Of a DNA stretch of 64,000 bases, positions 52,964 to 63,156 are shown one piece after another. The position numbers were made by a program, and so were the translations under genes. The stretch comes from Pseudorhodoplanes sp. (GTDB taxonomy: Bacteria; Pseudomonadota; Alphaproteobacteria; Rhizobiales; Xanthobacteraceae). Where the stretch lies: positions 62,001 through 126,000 of the forward strand of contig JABARS010000003.1 in the NCBI GenBank assembly GCA_019187085.1, given 5' to 3'. Position 1 is the stretch's first letter. Every line of letters begins with the position of its first letter. The notes beneath the pieces are model-generated. The model was not told where the DNA came from and did no database searches. It saw only the letters and a program-made list of their open reading frames with translations.

Positions 52964-53803
52964 ATGATCCGCTGCGCACGCCGTCTTTTTCCCCATGCCG
53001 TCCTCGGCGCCGTGATGGTGACGTTATCGTGGCAGGGCGCGCCTGCGCAGATGCCGCGCACGGCGCCCGCGCCGTCGGGCATCGCGGTCGATGTCGAGCT
53101 CGTGCTCGCGGTCGACATTTCCTATTCGATGGATCCGCAGGAACAGACCTTGCAGCGCGAAGGCTATATGCGCGGGCTCACCTCGCGCGAATTCCTCAAC
53201 GCCGTGCGCCAGGGCATGATCGGCAAGATCGCGGTCACCTATGTGGAATGGGCCGGCTATTACGAGCAGAAGGTGATCGTGCCCTGGCGCGTCATCGAGG
53301 GGCCGGAAAGCGCCGACGCCTTCGTGAGCGAGCTGGCGGCCGCGCCCTACCGGCGCGCGGCGCGCACCTCGATCTCCGGCGCGATCGAGTTCGGTTCGCG
53401 GCTATTCGAAACAAGCGGCTATCGCGGCACCCGGCGCGTGATCGACGTCTCCGGCGATGGCGCCAACAATCATGGGCAGATCATCACCATCGCGCGCGAC
53501 GAGGCGCTGGCCAAGGGGATCACGATCAACGGGCTGCCGTTCATGGCTAAGCGGCTGAACTACGCCACGATGGATATCGAGCGGCTCGATATCTATTACG
53601 AGGATTGCGTCATCGGCGGTCCCGGCTCGTTCGTCATTCCGATCGAGGGTCCCGAGCGTTTCGTCGAAGCCACCCGCACCAAGCTCGTGCTCGAGATCGC
53701 AGGTCTCGTGCCGCCGGTGCGGATCATTCCGGCGTCGGCGCGCACCCCGCGCGTCTCCTGCACCATCGGCGAGCGGCTATGGCAGGAGCGCTGGGGGAAT
53801 TAA
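52964..53803 (+). CDS. DUF1194 exported protein (von Willebrand A-like)
   Basis: 279 residues with a signal peptide (RRLFPHAVLGAVMVTLSWQGAPAQ). The mature part starts VDVELVLAVDISYSMD, a MIDAS-like DxSxS metal site of a vWA fold; RVIDVSGDGANNHG and TINGLPFMA follow. Members of DUF1194 are common exported proteins of Rhizobiales of unknown function. ATG 52940 would add eight residues before the signal peptide; 52964, with GGGAG upstream, gives the better n-region. Confidence 0.87.
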   Translation: MIRCARRLFPHAVLGAVMVTLSWQGAPAQMPRTAPAPSGIAVDVELVLAVDISYSMDPQEQTLQREGYMRGLTSREFLNAVRQGMIGKIAVTYVEWAGYYEQKVIVPWRVIEGPESADAFVSELAAAPYRRAARTSISGAIEFGSRLFETSGYRGTRRVIDVSGDGANNHGQIITIARDEALAKGITINGLPFMAKRLNYATMDIERLDIYYEDCVIGGPGSFVIPIEGPERFVEATRTKLVLEIAGLVPPVRIIPASARTPRVSCTIGERLWQERWGN

Positions 53804-53826
53804 CTCGGTCGGGAGGAGCGCGCGCG

Positions 53827-55065
53827 TCAGCGCGTGAAGCTTGCCACCAGCTCGACATGCGCGCTGTATTTGAACTGATCGACCGGTATGACCGTGCCTG
53901 GCCGGTAGCCGCCTTCGACGAGCAGCCGCGCGTCGCGCGCAAACGTCGTCGGATTGCAGGAGACGGCGATCACGAGCGGCACTTTGCTTTTTGCGATTTC
54001 GGCGGCCTGTGCCTCGCCGCCCTGCCGGGGTGGATCGAATACGACGGCATCGAACGCTTTCAGCTCGGGCGCGGTCAGCGGCCGGCGGAACAGGTCGCGG
54101 CGCAGCACGCCGACGGGCCTTAATCCGGGCGCGGCCCTGGCGGCCGCCTGCAGGCTGTCGAGCGCCGGTGCGTCGCTGTCGACGGCGGTGATGCGCGTGC
54201 TCTCGGCGAGGCGCAGGCTGAACGGCCCGACGCCGCAGAAAAGGTCGGCGACCGATCGCGCGCGCCGGGCGGCATCGGTGACGAGGCGGGCGAGTGTTTC
54301 CTCGCCGAGCATGGTCGCCTGCAGGAACGAGCCCGGTGGCAATATGACGGTCGCGCGCCCCATGCGCAGCGAGGGCAGGGCGCGGCGCACGACAAGTTCG
54401 CCATGGCGCGTGATGCGGGCGAGATCGTGCTTTTCCGCAAGCCGCGCGAGCCGTGCCGTCGCTTCGGCCGGAAGCGTACCCGAGCCGCGCACATCGACGT
54501 CGAGCCCGTTGTCGGTCGCCGTCATCTGGATGTCGAGCGGCTTGCCCGTGCCTTCGAGCGTTTCGGCAATCGCCCAGGCTGCTGGAATGGCGCCGGCGAG
54601 AGCGGGCGTAAGCACCGGGCAGGCTTCGATCGGGACCAGCGTGTGGGCGCGCAGCGCGGCAAATCCGACTTCGAGAATATCCTTGGTGCCGCGCCGCGCG
54701 TGGAAGGTGGCGCGGCGGCGGCCTTCGCCGTGGGCGTCAATCAGCGGCTCGACCGCAGCGTTGAGGCCCGCGCGATCGAGCGCGGCGACGACAAGCGAGC
54801 GCTTCCATTCGCGATAGCGCTCAAGGGTCCAATGCTGGATCGCGCAGCCGCCGCAGACGCCGAAATGCGCGCAGATCGCCGGAATGCGCTCGCCGCTCGG
54901 CGTCACCACCCGCAGCAGATGCCGGCGGTCCGGATGGCCGGGCACCGGCTCGACCTCGACCGTCTCGCCGGGCAGCGTATAGGGCGTGTAGATCGCGCCC
55001 TGCGAGGTATCCGCGACGCCGTCACCGCGATGGCCGAGGCGGACAATGGTCAGACGTTCGGTCAA
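53827..55065 (-). CDS. Class I SAM-dependent RNA (uracil-C5) methyltransferase, RlmC/RlmD-like
   Basis: 412 residues. An N-terminal TRAM domain (about 1-55) precedes the [4Fe-4S] cysteines in [15 protein letters not shown]. The SAM site is [18 protein letters not shown], with [16 protein letters not shown] and the catalytic [10 protein letters not shown]. This is the RumA/RlmD family, methylating U in 23S rRNA (or tRNA as in TrmA-like members). Length and order match the family. It is 58 bases downstream of the MATE gene. Confidence 0.92.
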   Translation of the reverse strand: MTERLTIVRLGHRGDGVADTSQGAIYTPYTLPGETVEVEPVPGHPDRRHLLRVVTPSGERIPAICAHFGVCGGCAIQHWTLERYREWKRSLVVAALDRAGLNAAVEPLIDAHGEGRRRATFHARRGTKDILEVGFAALRAHTLVPIEACPVLTPALAGAIPAAWAIAETLEGTGKPLDIQMTATDNGLDVDVRGSGTLPAEATARLARLAEKHDLARITRHGELVVRRALPSLRMGRATVILPPGSFLQATMLGEETLARLVTDAARRARSVADLFCGVGPFSLRLAESTRITAVDSDAPALDSLQAAARAAPGLRPVGVLRRDLFRRPLTAPELKAFDAVVFDPPRQGGEAQAAEIAKSKVPLVIAVSCNPTTFARDARLLVEGGYRPGTVIPVDQFKYSAHVELVASFTR

Positions 55066-55123
55066 GGCGTGTCCGGTATTGCTGTGGAGCAGAGCAGAAC
55101 CGGCTGTCGCGACAATGGTCGCG

Positions 55124-56539
55124 TCAGCCCGGCTCCGCGAGCGCGGGAAGATAACCCTGTTTGGTCAGGAGGTGGAATCGCCAGACCAGCAGGAGTGCAT
55201 AGGCCGCGAGTCCGATCGTGAACCCGATCCAGACCCCGATGGCGCCGAACCCCAATGGAAAGCCGAGGCCGTAGGAGCTGGTGAAGCCGATCGCCCAGAA
55301 GCAGACGGCCGAGAAGACGAGCGGCACACGCGTATCGTTGAGCCCGCGCAGTGAGCCCGCTCCGATGGTCTGGACGCCGTCGGCGATGAAAAAGCTCGCG
55401 CCGACGAGCAATAACGTTGCCGCCAGCGCCGCGGTTTCGGACGCCTCCGTGGCACCGCCGAGGAACAGCGCCGGGATCGTATCGCGCAGGCCGATGACGA
55501 GCAGTGTCATCGCGAGCATGAACGCGGCGCCAAGCCAGATCGCGATAAAGCCGGCGCTGCGTGCGGCCGCCGCATTGCGCCGCCCGACCGCATGGCCGAC
55601 GCGAACCGTCGCCGCCATCGATATCCCGAACGGGACCATGAACATGACGGCCGCGGTCTGGAGCGCGATCTGATGCGCGGCCAGCGCCGTGGTTCCAAGC
55701 CAGCCCATGAGAAGGGCGGCGGCTGCGAACAGTCCGTATTCGAGCGCGAAGGTTCCGGAAATCGGCGCGCCGATGACGAGTAATTTGCCGAACAGCGGCC
55801 AGTCGGCGCGCCAGAAGCGTCCAAGCACGCGGTATTTCCTGAACGGCGGCTGCGCATAGCAGATCCAGATCGCGGCCACGCACATGGCAAGATTGACGAG
55901 CGTCGTGGCGATGCCCGCGCCGAGCACGTCCATGCCCGGCAGTTCGAAGGCGCCGTAGATCAGGACATAGGCCAATGCCGCGTTTGCCGGAATGGCGATG
56001 AGCGTGATCCATAGCGCCGGCTCCGGCCGGTTGACGGCGCCCATGAAGCTGCGCAGGCCGATGAACCACCAGGCCGGAATGAGGCTCCAGGCAAGGCCCC
56101 AGAGATAGCGCGCGGCAATGGCGGCGGCGTCCTGGTCCTGGCCGAGCACGAGCAGAAGGTCGTAGCCATGGAGTTGGGCGAGCGTCAGCGGCAGGCCGAG
56201 TATCGCTGCCGCCCACAAACCAACCCGCAGCGCCCGGCGCACCATGCGCGGATCGCGCGCGCCGAACGCCTGGGCGGCGAGCGGGGCGACCGCGGACACG
56301 AGCCCCATGCCGAGCACGAAGGCGCTGAAGAGAATGGTGTGCGCCAATGCTGCGGCCGCGACCACATGATCGCCGAGCCGTCCGATCAATGCGAGGTCAG
56401 ACGTCATCATCGCCACCTGTCCGAGTTGCGTCATCGCCATCGGCCAGGCGAGCTTCAGCGTTTCCGCAAGCTCCATACGCCAGTCGGATGAATGCGCGGA
56501 CGATGCCGCGCCGGCGGTGGCAAGGCCCGGCAGGGTCAT
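55124..56539 (-). CDS. MATE-family multidrug efflux transporter (NorM-like)
   Basis: 471 residues, about 12 hydrophobic segments. Internal similarity between halves is visible, with typical MATE features: [28 protein letters not shown] at the start, [21 protein letters not shown], and in the second half [34 protein letters not shown]. It exports cationic compounds by Na+ or H+ antiport. The start at 56539 leaves about 20 polar residues before the first span. Confidence 0.93.
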   Translation of the reverse strand: MTLPGLATAGAASSAHSSDWRMELAETLKLAWPMAMTQLGQVAMMTSDLALIGRLGDHVVAAAALAHTILFSAFVLGMGLVSAVAPLAAQAFGARDPRMVRRALRVGLWAAAILGLPLTLAQLHGYDLLLVLGQDQDAAAIAARYLWGLAWSLIPAWWFIGLRSFMGAVNRPEPALWITLIAIPANAALAYVLIYGAFELPGMDVLGAGIATTLVNLAMCVAAIWICYAQPPFRKYRVLGRFWRADWPLFGKLLVIGAPISGTFALEYGLFAAAALLMGWLGTTALAAHQIALQTAAVMFMVPFGISMAATVRVGHAVGRRNAAAARSAGFIAIWLGAAFMLAMTLLVIGLRDTIPALFLGGATEASETAALAATLLLVGASFFIADGVQTIGAGSLRGLNDTRVPLVFSAVCFWAIGFTSSYGLGFPLGFGAIGVWIGFTIGLAAYALLLVWRFHLLTKQGYLPALAEPG

Positions 56540-56687
56540 GTTTCGTCTTGTTGGTTTCGTTGCGCCGTCGCGGGCGCGCGGCGTTCATCGCCAAGGAAAG
56601 TGGTGGAAATCGGACGCCGGCCCGCGCGGCGCACGCGATTATGTGATCGTTCCGATCAAAGCGGTTTATGGGCGGGGTGCGGGCCGC

Positions 56688-58601
56688 TCAGGCGAGGCGG
56701 ATCGTCCCGGACGCGCGGTCCTTGCCCAGAGCCTCGAATACCTTGGTGACGATGCCTTTCGCGTCGAGGCCGGCTTTTGCATACATGGCGGCCGGGCTGT
56801 CGTGATCGATGAACAGGTCCGGCAACACCATGACGCGCACTTTCAGGCCGCTGTCGAGCACGCCATTCTCGGCGAGCGCGTGCATGACGTAGGTTCCGAA
56901 GCCGCCGATCGAACCTTCCTCGATGGTGACGAGAACCTCGTGCTCGCGCGCGAGCCGCAGGACGAGATCGGTGTCGAGCGGCTTGGCGAAGCGTGCATCG
57001 GCCACGGTCGTCGAAAGGCCGAACCCGGCCAGTTCGTCGGCCGCCTTCAGGCATTCGGACAGGCGGGCGCCGAAATTCAGGAGCGCGATCTTGCCGCCTT
57101 CGCGCAGGATGCGGCCCTTGCCGATTTCGAGCGGGATGCCGGCCTCCGGCATGGTGACGCCGATGCCTTCGCCGCGCGGGAAGCGCACGGCGCTCGGGCG
57201 ATCGTCGATGGCGGCCGCGGTCGCGACCATGTGCACCAAGTCGGCCTCGTCGGCCGCCGCCATGACCACGAAGCCGGGCAGGCAGCCGAGATAGGCGATG
57301 TCGAAGGAGCCGGCATGGGTCGGCCCATCGGCGCCGACGAGGCCGGCGCGGTCGATGGCAAAGCGCACCGGCAGCGACTGGATCGCGACGTCGTGCACGA
57401 CCTGATCGTAGGCGCGCTGCAGGAAGGTCGAATAGATCGCGGCGAACGGCTTGTAGCCGCCGGCGGCGAGGCCGGCGGCGAAAGTGACGGCGTGCTGCTC
57501 GGCGATGCCGACGTCGAAACAGCGCGAGGGAAACTCCTTGGCGAAGAGGTCGAGCCCGGTGCCCGAAGGCATCGCCGCCGTCACCGCGACGATGCGGTCG
57601 TCCTTGCGCGCCTCGCGGATCAGGCTATTGGCGAACACGGTGGTATAGACCGGGGCGTTCGACTTGGATTTGGCCTGCGCGCCGGTGGCGACGTCGAACT
57701 TGACCACGCCGTGATACTTGTCGGCGGAGATTTCGGCCGGGCCGTAGCCCTTGCCTTTCTGGGTCACGACATGGACCAGGATCGGGCCGGTCTCGGTGTC
57801 GCGCACGTTCTTGAGCACCGGCAGCAAATGGTCGAGATTGTGACCGTCGATCGGCCCCACATAATAGAAGCCGAGCTCCTCGAACAGCGTGCCGCCGGTC
57901 CAGAAGCCGCGGGCATATTCTTCCGCGCGCAGCGCGCTGCGCTCGAAGAATTTTGGCAGCTTGCGGGCGAGCTGCTTGCCGATCTCGCGCAGCGAGCGGT
58001 AGGTCTTGCCGGAAATCAGCCGCGCCAGATAAGCCGACATCGCCCCGACCGGAGGGGCGATCGACATGTCGTTGTCGTTGAGGATGACGATCAGGCGCGA
58101 ATTCATCGCGCCGGCATTGTTCATCGCCTCGTAGGCCATGCCCGCCGACATCGCCCCGTCGCCGATCACGCACACGATATTGTGCGGCTTGCCGTCGAGA
58201 TCGCGCGCCACCGCCATGCCGAGCCCGGCCGAGATCGAAGTCGAGGAATGGGCGGCGCCGAAGGGGTCGTACGCGCTCTCGCTGCGCTTGGTGAAGCCGG
58301 ACAGGCCGCCGCCCTGACGCAGGGTGCGGATGCGGTCGCGCCGGCCGGTCAGGATCTTGTGCGGATAGGCCTGGTGGCCGACATCCCAGATCAGGCGGTC
58401 GGCCGGGGTGTTGAACACGTAATGGAGGGCGACGGTGAGTTCCACGACCCCGAGCCCGGCGCCCAGGTGCCCGCCGGTCACCGCCACCGCGTCGATCGTT
58501 TCGCGGCGCAACTCGTCGGCCACCTGCCGCAGGTGCCTTTCCTCAAGGCGCCGCAGATCCTGCGGAATCCGGATCGTGTCGAGCAGGGGAGTCTTGGACA
58601 A
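56688..58601 (-). CDS. dxs: 1-deoxy-D-xylulose-5-phosphate synthase
   Basis: 637 residues. Dxs condenses pyruvate and glyceraldehyde-3-phosphate, the first step of the MEP isoprenoid pathway. TPP binding: [20 protein letters not shown]; other signatures are [67 protein letters not shown] (catalytic Glu), [20 protein letters not shown] and [12 protein letters not shown]. Complete and normal in length. Confidence 0.97.
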   Translation of the reverse strand: MSKTPLLDTIRIPQDLRRLEERHLRQVADELRRETIDAVAVTGGHLGAGLGVVELTVALHYVFNTPADRLIWDVGHQAYPHKILTGRRDRIRTLRQGGGLSGFTKRSESAYDPFGAAHSSTSISAGLGMAVARDLDGKPHNIVCVIGDGAMSAGMAYEAMNNAGAMNSRLIVILNDNDMSIAPPVGAMSAYLARLISGKTYRSLREIGKQLARKLPKFFERSALRAEEYARGFWTGGTLFEELGFYYVGPIDGHNLDHLLPVLKNVRDTETGPILVHVVTQKGKGYGPAEISADKYHGVVKFDVATGAQAKSKSNAPVYTTVFANSLIREARKDDRIVAVTAAMPSGTGLDLFAKEFPSRCFDVGIAEQHAVTFAAGLAAGGYKPFAAIYSTFLQRAYDQVVHDVAIQSLPVRFAIDRAGLVGADGPTHAGSFDIAYLGCLPGFVVMAAADEADLVHMVATAAAIDDRPSAVRFPRGEGIGVTMPEAGIPLEIGKGRILREGGKIALLNFGARLSECLKAADELAGFGLSTTVADARFAKPLDTDLVLRLAREHEVLVTIEEGSIGGFGTYVMHALAENGVLDSGLKVRVMVLPDLFIDHDSPAAMYAKAGLDAKGIVTKVFEALGKDRASGTIRLA

Positions 58602-58744
58602 GGGGCGATCTCCGGGCGTACGCCGCTCGGGCGGGGCAGCGTCGCAGCCGCCTTGCGACCCTTACAACAGACCGCGCGCCGAACGCAATTTGTCCGGCAT
58701 GGCGAACGGACGCGGGGCCGCCGGCCGGCGGGAACCGCCTGCGG

Positions 58745-59461
58745 CTAGCGCTTCGGCTTGGTCTTGTCCGTGCTGCCCGTGGCGAAGGGGTTAGAGGCGA
58801 AAATGCCGGCCGGGCTCTTTTTGGTGTTGTCCTCGGCCAGCCGTTTGATGAAGGTCTCGGGCAGATACATGTTCGGGTTGGGCGTATCGAGCCCGATATG
58901 CTTGGCGATATCGGCGGCGAACGAATTGCAGTTATAGGTCGGCGCGTGCCAGGTCTTGGTCTCGCGCTGCAGCTTCTGGATATAGGCGAGCGCCCGCCTG
59001 TATTCGGGCTCGGTCAGCGTCACGCAGAAGCGCGCGGTCAGATACTGCTCGTCGAGATCGCCATAGCTCACGCCGGTCTCGGCGGGAACCGGGACCAGGT
59101 GACCCTGCATGTAGACGCCGGGATCGTCGCCCTTGGGATGCAGGCCCGCGACCTTGAAGCTCGCGAACCGGTTGCCGCCGCCGAGCGTGCCGTGAAACAC
59201 GAAGGTGTGGCCGTAGCTCGCCGCCGTGCGCGAGCGGAATTCCACGAAATACGGTTTGCCGGGAGCGCGCGCCGTGCGGCAGCCGATCGAGGTCACCGGC
59301 TCCTTGATCTTGGCCTGCGCCGGCTTGGTCTCGGGCTTGGTGCCCGGCGTGCCGGCCGTCTGGGCGTGAGCGGTGGCGAATGTCAGGCCGGCGGCGAGCG
59401 CAAGCGCACCTGCGATACCAAGCGTCCGGAATCCCTTCGAACTGTTACGATGGTTGCGCAC
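58745..59461 (-). CDS. Exported protein of unknown function with His...Asn-Cys-Asn motif
   Basis: 238 residues. Start is GTG 59461 with an excellent GAGGAGG seven bases upstream. The signal segment TLGIAGALALAAGLTFATAHAQ is followed by a Lys/Pro-rich linker. The mature domain contains SYGHTFVFHGTLGGGNRF, VYMQGHLVPVP and YNCNSFAADIAKHIGL. The order His first, then Asn-Cys, recalls circularly permuted NlpC/P60 (LRAT-like) papain folds, suggesting a secreted hydrolase or acyltransferase; this is an inference from two motifs. It lies downstream of the small lipoprotein gene on the same strand. Confidence 0.7.
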   Translation of the reverse strand: MRNHRNSSKGFRTLGIAGALALAAGLTFATAHAQTAGTPGTKPETKPAQAKIKEPVTSIGCRTARAPGKPYFVEFRSRTAASYGHTFVFHGTLGGGNRFASFKVAGLHPKGDDPGVYMQGHLVPVPAETGVSYGDLDEQYLTARFCVTLTEPEYRRALAYIQKLQRETKTWHAPTYNCNSFAADIAKHIGLDTPNPNMYLPETFIKRLAEDNTKKSPAGIFASNPFATGSTDKTKPKR

Positions 59462-59675
59462 TGCAAATCCTCCTCGTGCGGGCCGGCCCGGTTGCATGGA
59501 CATGCGTCCGCCTGCACTCCGTCTCCGACACCGGAATGGATTTTACAGTATTCCGCGCAGTGCGGATCAGGGCCACAAGCAACGCACGGAAATTTGTCAT
59601 GCGGTGCGGCGCAATTGTCACGTGTTGCCGCAAGGCGCAGCGCGCCGGCTGGAATGGGGGCGCCGAAACAGAAAG

Positions 59676-59695
59676 GGGCCGGCTTTCGCCGGCCC
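59676..59695 (-). terminator. Rho-independent-like terminator after the small lipoprotein gene
   Basis: GGGCCGGC-TTTC-GCCGGCCC is a perfect 8-bp stem with a tetraloop. On the minus strand it is followed by a T-rich CTTTCTGTTTC. It lies 41 bases beyond the small lipoprotein stop and separates that gene from the exported protein downstream. Confidence 0.65.
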
Positions 59696-59736
59696 TTCCG
59701 TAGCACTATTACGCAAAGTCTAGTCCTAGATCGGCA

Positions 59737-59850
59737 TCAGCCCTTGGTGACGACCGGAGCTTTTCCGATCGGGGCCTTGCCAACCGTGGTGCAGCCCGCA
59801 ACGCCCACGAGCGTGAGAACAGCGGCCGCAACAAGGATCACTTTCTTCAT
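59737..59850 (-). CDS. Small lipoprotein (37 residues)
   Basis: MKKVILVAAAVLTLVGVAGC is a textbook lipoprotein signal (lipobox VAGC); the mature peptide is only about 18 residues, with the repeat VGKAPIGKAPVVTKG. The size recalls entericidin-like or other tiny lipoproteins. A G-rich segment precedes the ATG and a terminator-like hairpin follows the gene, supporting it as an expressed unit. The 455 bases between this ATG and 60306 show no further gene. Confidence 0.7.
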   Translation of the reverse strand: MKKVILVAAAVLTLVGVAGCTTVGKAPIGKAPVVTKG

Positions 59851-60305
59851 GGAGAGCACCCCCGTGTCATGACAATTAACCACTATAGGGCTTCCCAAGC
59901 CGCTCTCTAGTGCCAAAAAGACACACAAAAGCCTCTTGTGCGACGATCTGTTGCATTGGTCCGATCGCCGATTGAAGCCTGCGTCGATAACCTACTGAAA
60001 CATATCGTAGAAATTCATTTTTATGCCCTTGCGCCGTTTCCTGGAAACGGTCTGGAAAAGCGCCGGCTTCACCAAAAGTTTGATGACTTTCCACCCTTGG
60101 GGCCTCGGTGCCCTGCCACAACTGGCGAGATTCCGTCGACCGCAGCTCGTTTGTCTTTCTGGACCGCCGATCGATTCGGTGCGGAACTACCGCGCCGATA
60201 ATTCCGCGATGTGGCGCGCCCGTCATCGCGCCGGTAATATTTCGATCCTATTCTGCCGGCTTCGCCGCCATGCGCCACAGGGCGTCTCCCCACCGAGAGG
60301 TTGGA

Positions 60306-60833
60306 ATGAAGAAACTGTGTCTGCTGACCAGGCTTTGTCTGCTGGCCTTTGCGCTGACCGTGTCCGCGATTGCGATCGACGGATCGCGCCCGGCTCATGC
60401 GCGCCAGGAAACGAGTTTGAACGGCTATGCACCGGGCACAATCGTCGTGCGCACCGGTGCGCGCCGCCTCTATTACGTCACCGGCGGCGGCCGGGCGATC
60501 AGCTATCCGGTCGGCGTCGGGCGCGCCGGCAAGACTTGGACCGGCTCGACCTTCATCACCAGCATCCGGTTGCGGCCCGACTGGTCGCCTCCCGCCGAAA
60601 TCCGCCGCGACAAGCCCTCCTTGCCGCACGTCATCCCGGGCGGCTCGCCGCGCAATCCGATGGGCGCGGCTGCGCTCCTGCTGGCCAAGGGCGAATACGC
60701 CATCCACGGCACGAACGCGCCCGGCTCGATCGGCGGCTTCGTATCCTATGGCTGCATCCGCATGCACAACGCGGACATCATGCACCTGATCCAGCGCGTG
60801 CATATGGGAACGCCGGTCGTTGTGACCCGCTGA
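60306..60833 (+). CDS. L,D-transpeptidase (YkuD domain), second in window
   Basis: 175 residues with a signal peptide (MKKLCLLTRLCLLAFALTVSA, cleaved near AHARQ). YkuD domain: TIVVRTGARRLYYVTGGGRAISYPVGVGRAGK at the start and the catalytic HGTNAPGSIGGFVSYGCIRM, with the cysteine nucleophile near the end. It acts on peptidoglycan in the periplasm. The ATG at 60306 follows GAGAGG. Unlike the copy at 36400-37074 it has no lipobox, so it should be soluble. Confidence 0.93.
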   Translation: MKKLCLLTRLCLLAFALTVSAIAIDGSRPAHARQETSLNGYAPGTIVVRTGARRLYYVTGGGRAISYPVGVGRAGKTWTGSTFITSIRLRPDWSPPAEIRRDKPSLPHVIPGGSPRNPMGAAALLLAKGEYAIHGTNAPGSIGGFVSYGCIRMHNADIMHLIQRVHMGTPVVVTR

Positions 60834-60916
60834 GCGGCGGCGCCGTTCCTCCGAAGCCGGTCGGGGCGGCCGCGACGTACGGACCGGTTGTTGGTGGCTG
60901 TCCGACATGACACGAT

Positions 60917-60938
60917 GGGGAACGATGATCGGTTCCCC
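60917..60938 (+). terminator. Hairpin between L,D-transpeptidase and metallopeptidase genes
   Basis: GGGGAAC and GTTCCCC form a 7-bp perfect stem with an 8-base loop, 84 bases after the transpeptidase stop and 15 bases before the next ATG. No T-run; it may instead mask the ribosome site of the metallopeptidase gene. Confidence 0.4.
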
Positions 60939-60952
60939 GTGTTCATATCGCC

Positions 60953-61978
60953 ATGTCCCGTAGGTTCCCGTGGGCAAACTGGCCCGATGAGCGGCTGCTG
61001 AAGCTTCGCCTGAAGGACCTCAAGGTCATCGTCGAAGGCACCTGGCTGGAGCGCCGGCTCGCCGACCTCTATGAGGAACTCGGGCAGCGCGGCCTCCTGA
61101 TCCGGCCGCACGCCTGGTTGTCCAGCGAATGGTTCAGCCCCGACGATACGCCGGGCATCGCCATCCCGTTCTATCTCGCGCATCCGCGTCTGACGCGGCT
61201 CGAACGCAAGATGATCATCGAGGTGGAAGGCGGCACCGACCGGGAATGCATGCGCATCCTGCGCCATGAAGCCGGCCATGTCGTCCAGCATGCCTATCAG
61301 CTCCACCGCCGGCGCAACTGGCAGCGCCTGTTCGGCCGCTCCTCCACCCGCTATCCGAGCTATTACCGGCCCAATCCGGCGAGCAAGAATTTCGTCCAGC
61401 ATCTGCGTCTGTGGTACGCGCAGAGCCATCCCGACGAGGATTTTGCCGAGACCTTCGCGGTCTGGCTCACCCCGCGCTCGAACTGGCGCAAGCGCTACGA
61501 GGGCTGGCCGGCGCTCAAGAAGCTGCTTTATGTCGACGAACTGATGGCGGAGATCGCCGGACAGAAGCCGCTGTTGACGAAGCGCCTCCGCGTCGATCCG
61601 CTCAGCAGCAACACCATGACGCTGGCGGAACATTACCACAAGAAGCACGCATTCTACGCGATCGAGACGCCGACCACCTACGACCGCGACCTGCTGCGTA
61701 TCTTCTCAAGCGATCAGCAATACCGCACCTCGCCCACAGCGTCGGCCTTCATCCGCAAGAATCGCGCGAAGGTCCGCCAGATGGTGTCGAAATGGACGGG
61801 CGAATATCAGCTTACCCTCGACGCCGTGCTCGACGAGATGATCGGCCGGTGCCGCGAGCTAAAATTGCGGGCGGTTGGGCCTGAACGGCAGCTCCGGCTC
61901 GATTTTGCCGTCCTGTTGACGGCAAAGACGGTCCATTCTCTTTACAGCCCGTCGCGGCGACAATGGTTCGCGCTTTAG
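60953..61978 (+). CDS. Putative zinc-binding metallopeptidase
   Basis: 341 residues, no signal peptide. The zinc motif is HEAGH (105-109) in MRILRHEAGHVVQHAYQL, with DEDFAETFAVWL (Glu166) as a likely third ligand. This gluzincin-like arrangement matches uncharacterised putative zinc-metallopeptidases. The C-terminal third is basic and helical. It is 29 bases upstream of an ATP-grasp gene; the recurring pairing of a peptidase with a ligase suggests they act on the same peptide. No substrate is known to me. Confidence 0.82.
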   Translation: MSRRFPWANWPDERLLKLRLKDLKVIVEGTWLERRLADLYEELGQRGLLIRPHAWLSSEWFSPDDTPGIAIPFYLAHPRLTRLERKMIIEVEGGTDRECMRILRHEAGHVVQHAYQLHRRRNWQRLFGRSSTRYPSYYRPNPASKNFVQHLRLWYAQSHPDEDFAETFAVWLTPRSNWRKRYEGWPALKKLLYVDELMAEIAGQKPLLTKRLRVDPLSSNTMTLAEHYHKKHAFYAIETPTTYDRDLLRIFSSDQQYRTSPTASAFIRKNRAKVRQMVSKWTGEYQLTLDAVLDEMIGRCRELKLRAVGPERQLRLDFAVLLTAKTVHSLYSPSRRQWFAL

Positions 61979-62007
61979 GCTGATTCGCCCGACAAGGCAG
62001 GCGCGTC

Positions 62008-63033
62008 ATGAAACGTCTCCGTGTTCTGGTGCTGCTGCACCCGGACCTCGTGCCTCCCGATACGCTCAAGGGGTACAGCGAGCAGGACATTCACGCCTGG
62101 AAGACGGAATATGACGTCGTCAGCACGCTGCGCGCAAACGGCCATGACGTGCGTCCGCTCGGCGTGCAGAACGAGCTGAAGCTGATCCGCGACGAGATCG
62201 AAAGCTGGAAGCCCGACATCGTCTTCAACCTGCTCGAGCAATTCCACGGCGACCCGACCTACGACCAGAATGTCGCGAGCTATCTCGAGCTGCTGCGCAT
62301 TCCCTATACCGGTTGCAATCCGCGCGGGCTGATCCTAGCGCGCGGCAAGGACCTGTCGAAGAAGCTCCTGCTGTATCACCGCATACCGGTACCCGCGTTC
62401 GGGGTGTTTCCGATGCGGCGCAAGATCAGGCGCCCGGCGCGGCTGGCGCTGCCGCTGATCGTCAAGAGCATCAGCGAGGACGCGTCCTACGGCATCGCAC
62501 AGGCCTCGCTGGTCGATACCGACGAGAAGCTCGACGAGCGGGTCACCTTCATCCACGAACGCATCGGCACCGCCGCCATCGCAGAGGAATATATCGACGG
62601 ACGGGAAATCTATGTCGGGGTCGTGGGTAACGAGCGGCTGCGCGTGCTGCCGATCTGGGAGCTGGATTTCGGCGACCTGCCGCCGGGCACGAGCCGGATC
62701 GCCACCGAGAAGGTCAAGCACGATCCCGAGTATCAGGAAAGGCGCGGCATCAAGCAGGGACCGGCTGAGGGCCTTTCGCCGGAGGTGCGCTCGCGCATCA
62801 TCAAGATCGTCAAGCGCGTCTGCCGTATCCTGGAGCTCGACGGCTATGCCCGCGTCGATTTTCGCCTGTCGGCCGACAACGTGCCCTATTTCATCGAGGC
62901 CAATCCCAACCCCGAAATCGCCAAGAGCGAGGAATTCGCCTCCGCCGCCGCCCATGACGGGCTGCGCTATCCCGACCTCCTCAACCGCATCCTGGCGCTC
63001 GGCCTGCGCCGCGCCGGATCGGCGCAAGCGTAA
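62008..63033 (+). CDS. ATP-grasp ligase, D-alanine-D-alanine ligase-like
   Basis: 341 residues. ATP-grasp features: LPLIVKSISEDASYGIAQ (ATP-binding Lys and loop), EEYIDGREIYVGVVGN, and RVDFRLSADNVPYFIEANPNPE with the Mg2+ ligands. It is related to D-Ala-D-Ala ligase but diverges in the N-terminal domain (VLVLLHPDLVPPDTLKGYSEQ), so a different carboxylate-amine ligation is likely. It is probably co-transcribed with the metallopeptidase. It is not a replacement for ddl by context, since no mur genes adjoin it. Confidence 0.87.
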   Translation: MKRLRVLVLLHPDLVPPDTLKGYSEQDIHAWKTEYDVVSTLRANGHDVRPLGVQNELKLIRDEIESWKPDIVFNLLEQFHGDPTYDQNVASYLELLRIPYTGCNPRGLILARGKDLSKKLLLYHRIPVPAFGVFPMRRKIRRPARLALPLIVKSISEDASYGIAQASLVDTDEKLDERVTFIHERIGTAAIAEEYIDGREIYVGVVGNERLRVLPIWELDFGDLPPGTSRIATEKVKHDPEYQERRGIKQGPAEGLSPEVRSRIIKIVKRVCRILELDGYARVDFRLSADNVPYFIEANPNPEIAKSEEFASAAAHDGLRYPDLLNRILALGLRRAGSAQA

Positions 63034-63156
63034 GGCGCGCGGGCGCGCCCCCATCACATGAACGTCCGTTCAACGACCGGCTCCCGCCGGCACGACGCCA
63101 TGGATCGCGGATCGGGTCCGCGATAGAAAATCTGTGTCGCGAACGGGGTTTGAACA

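Noticed and set aside
62008..63033. Housekeeping D-Ala-D-Ala ligase (ddl)
   Set aside because: Only the ATP-grasp core is shared; the N-terminal domain diverges and no mur/fts genes are nearby, so a distinct ligase is more likely.
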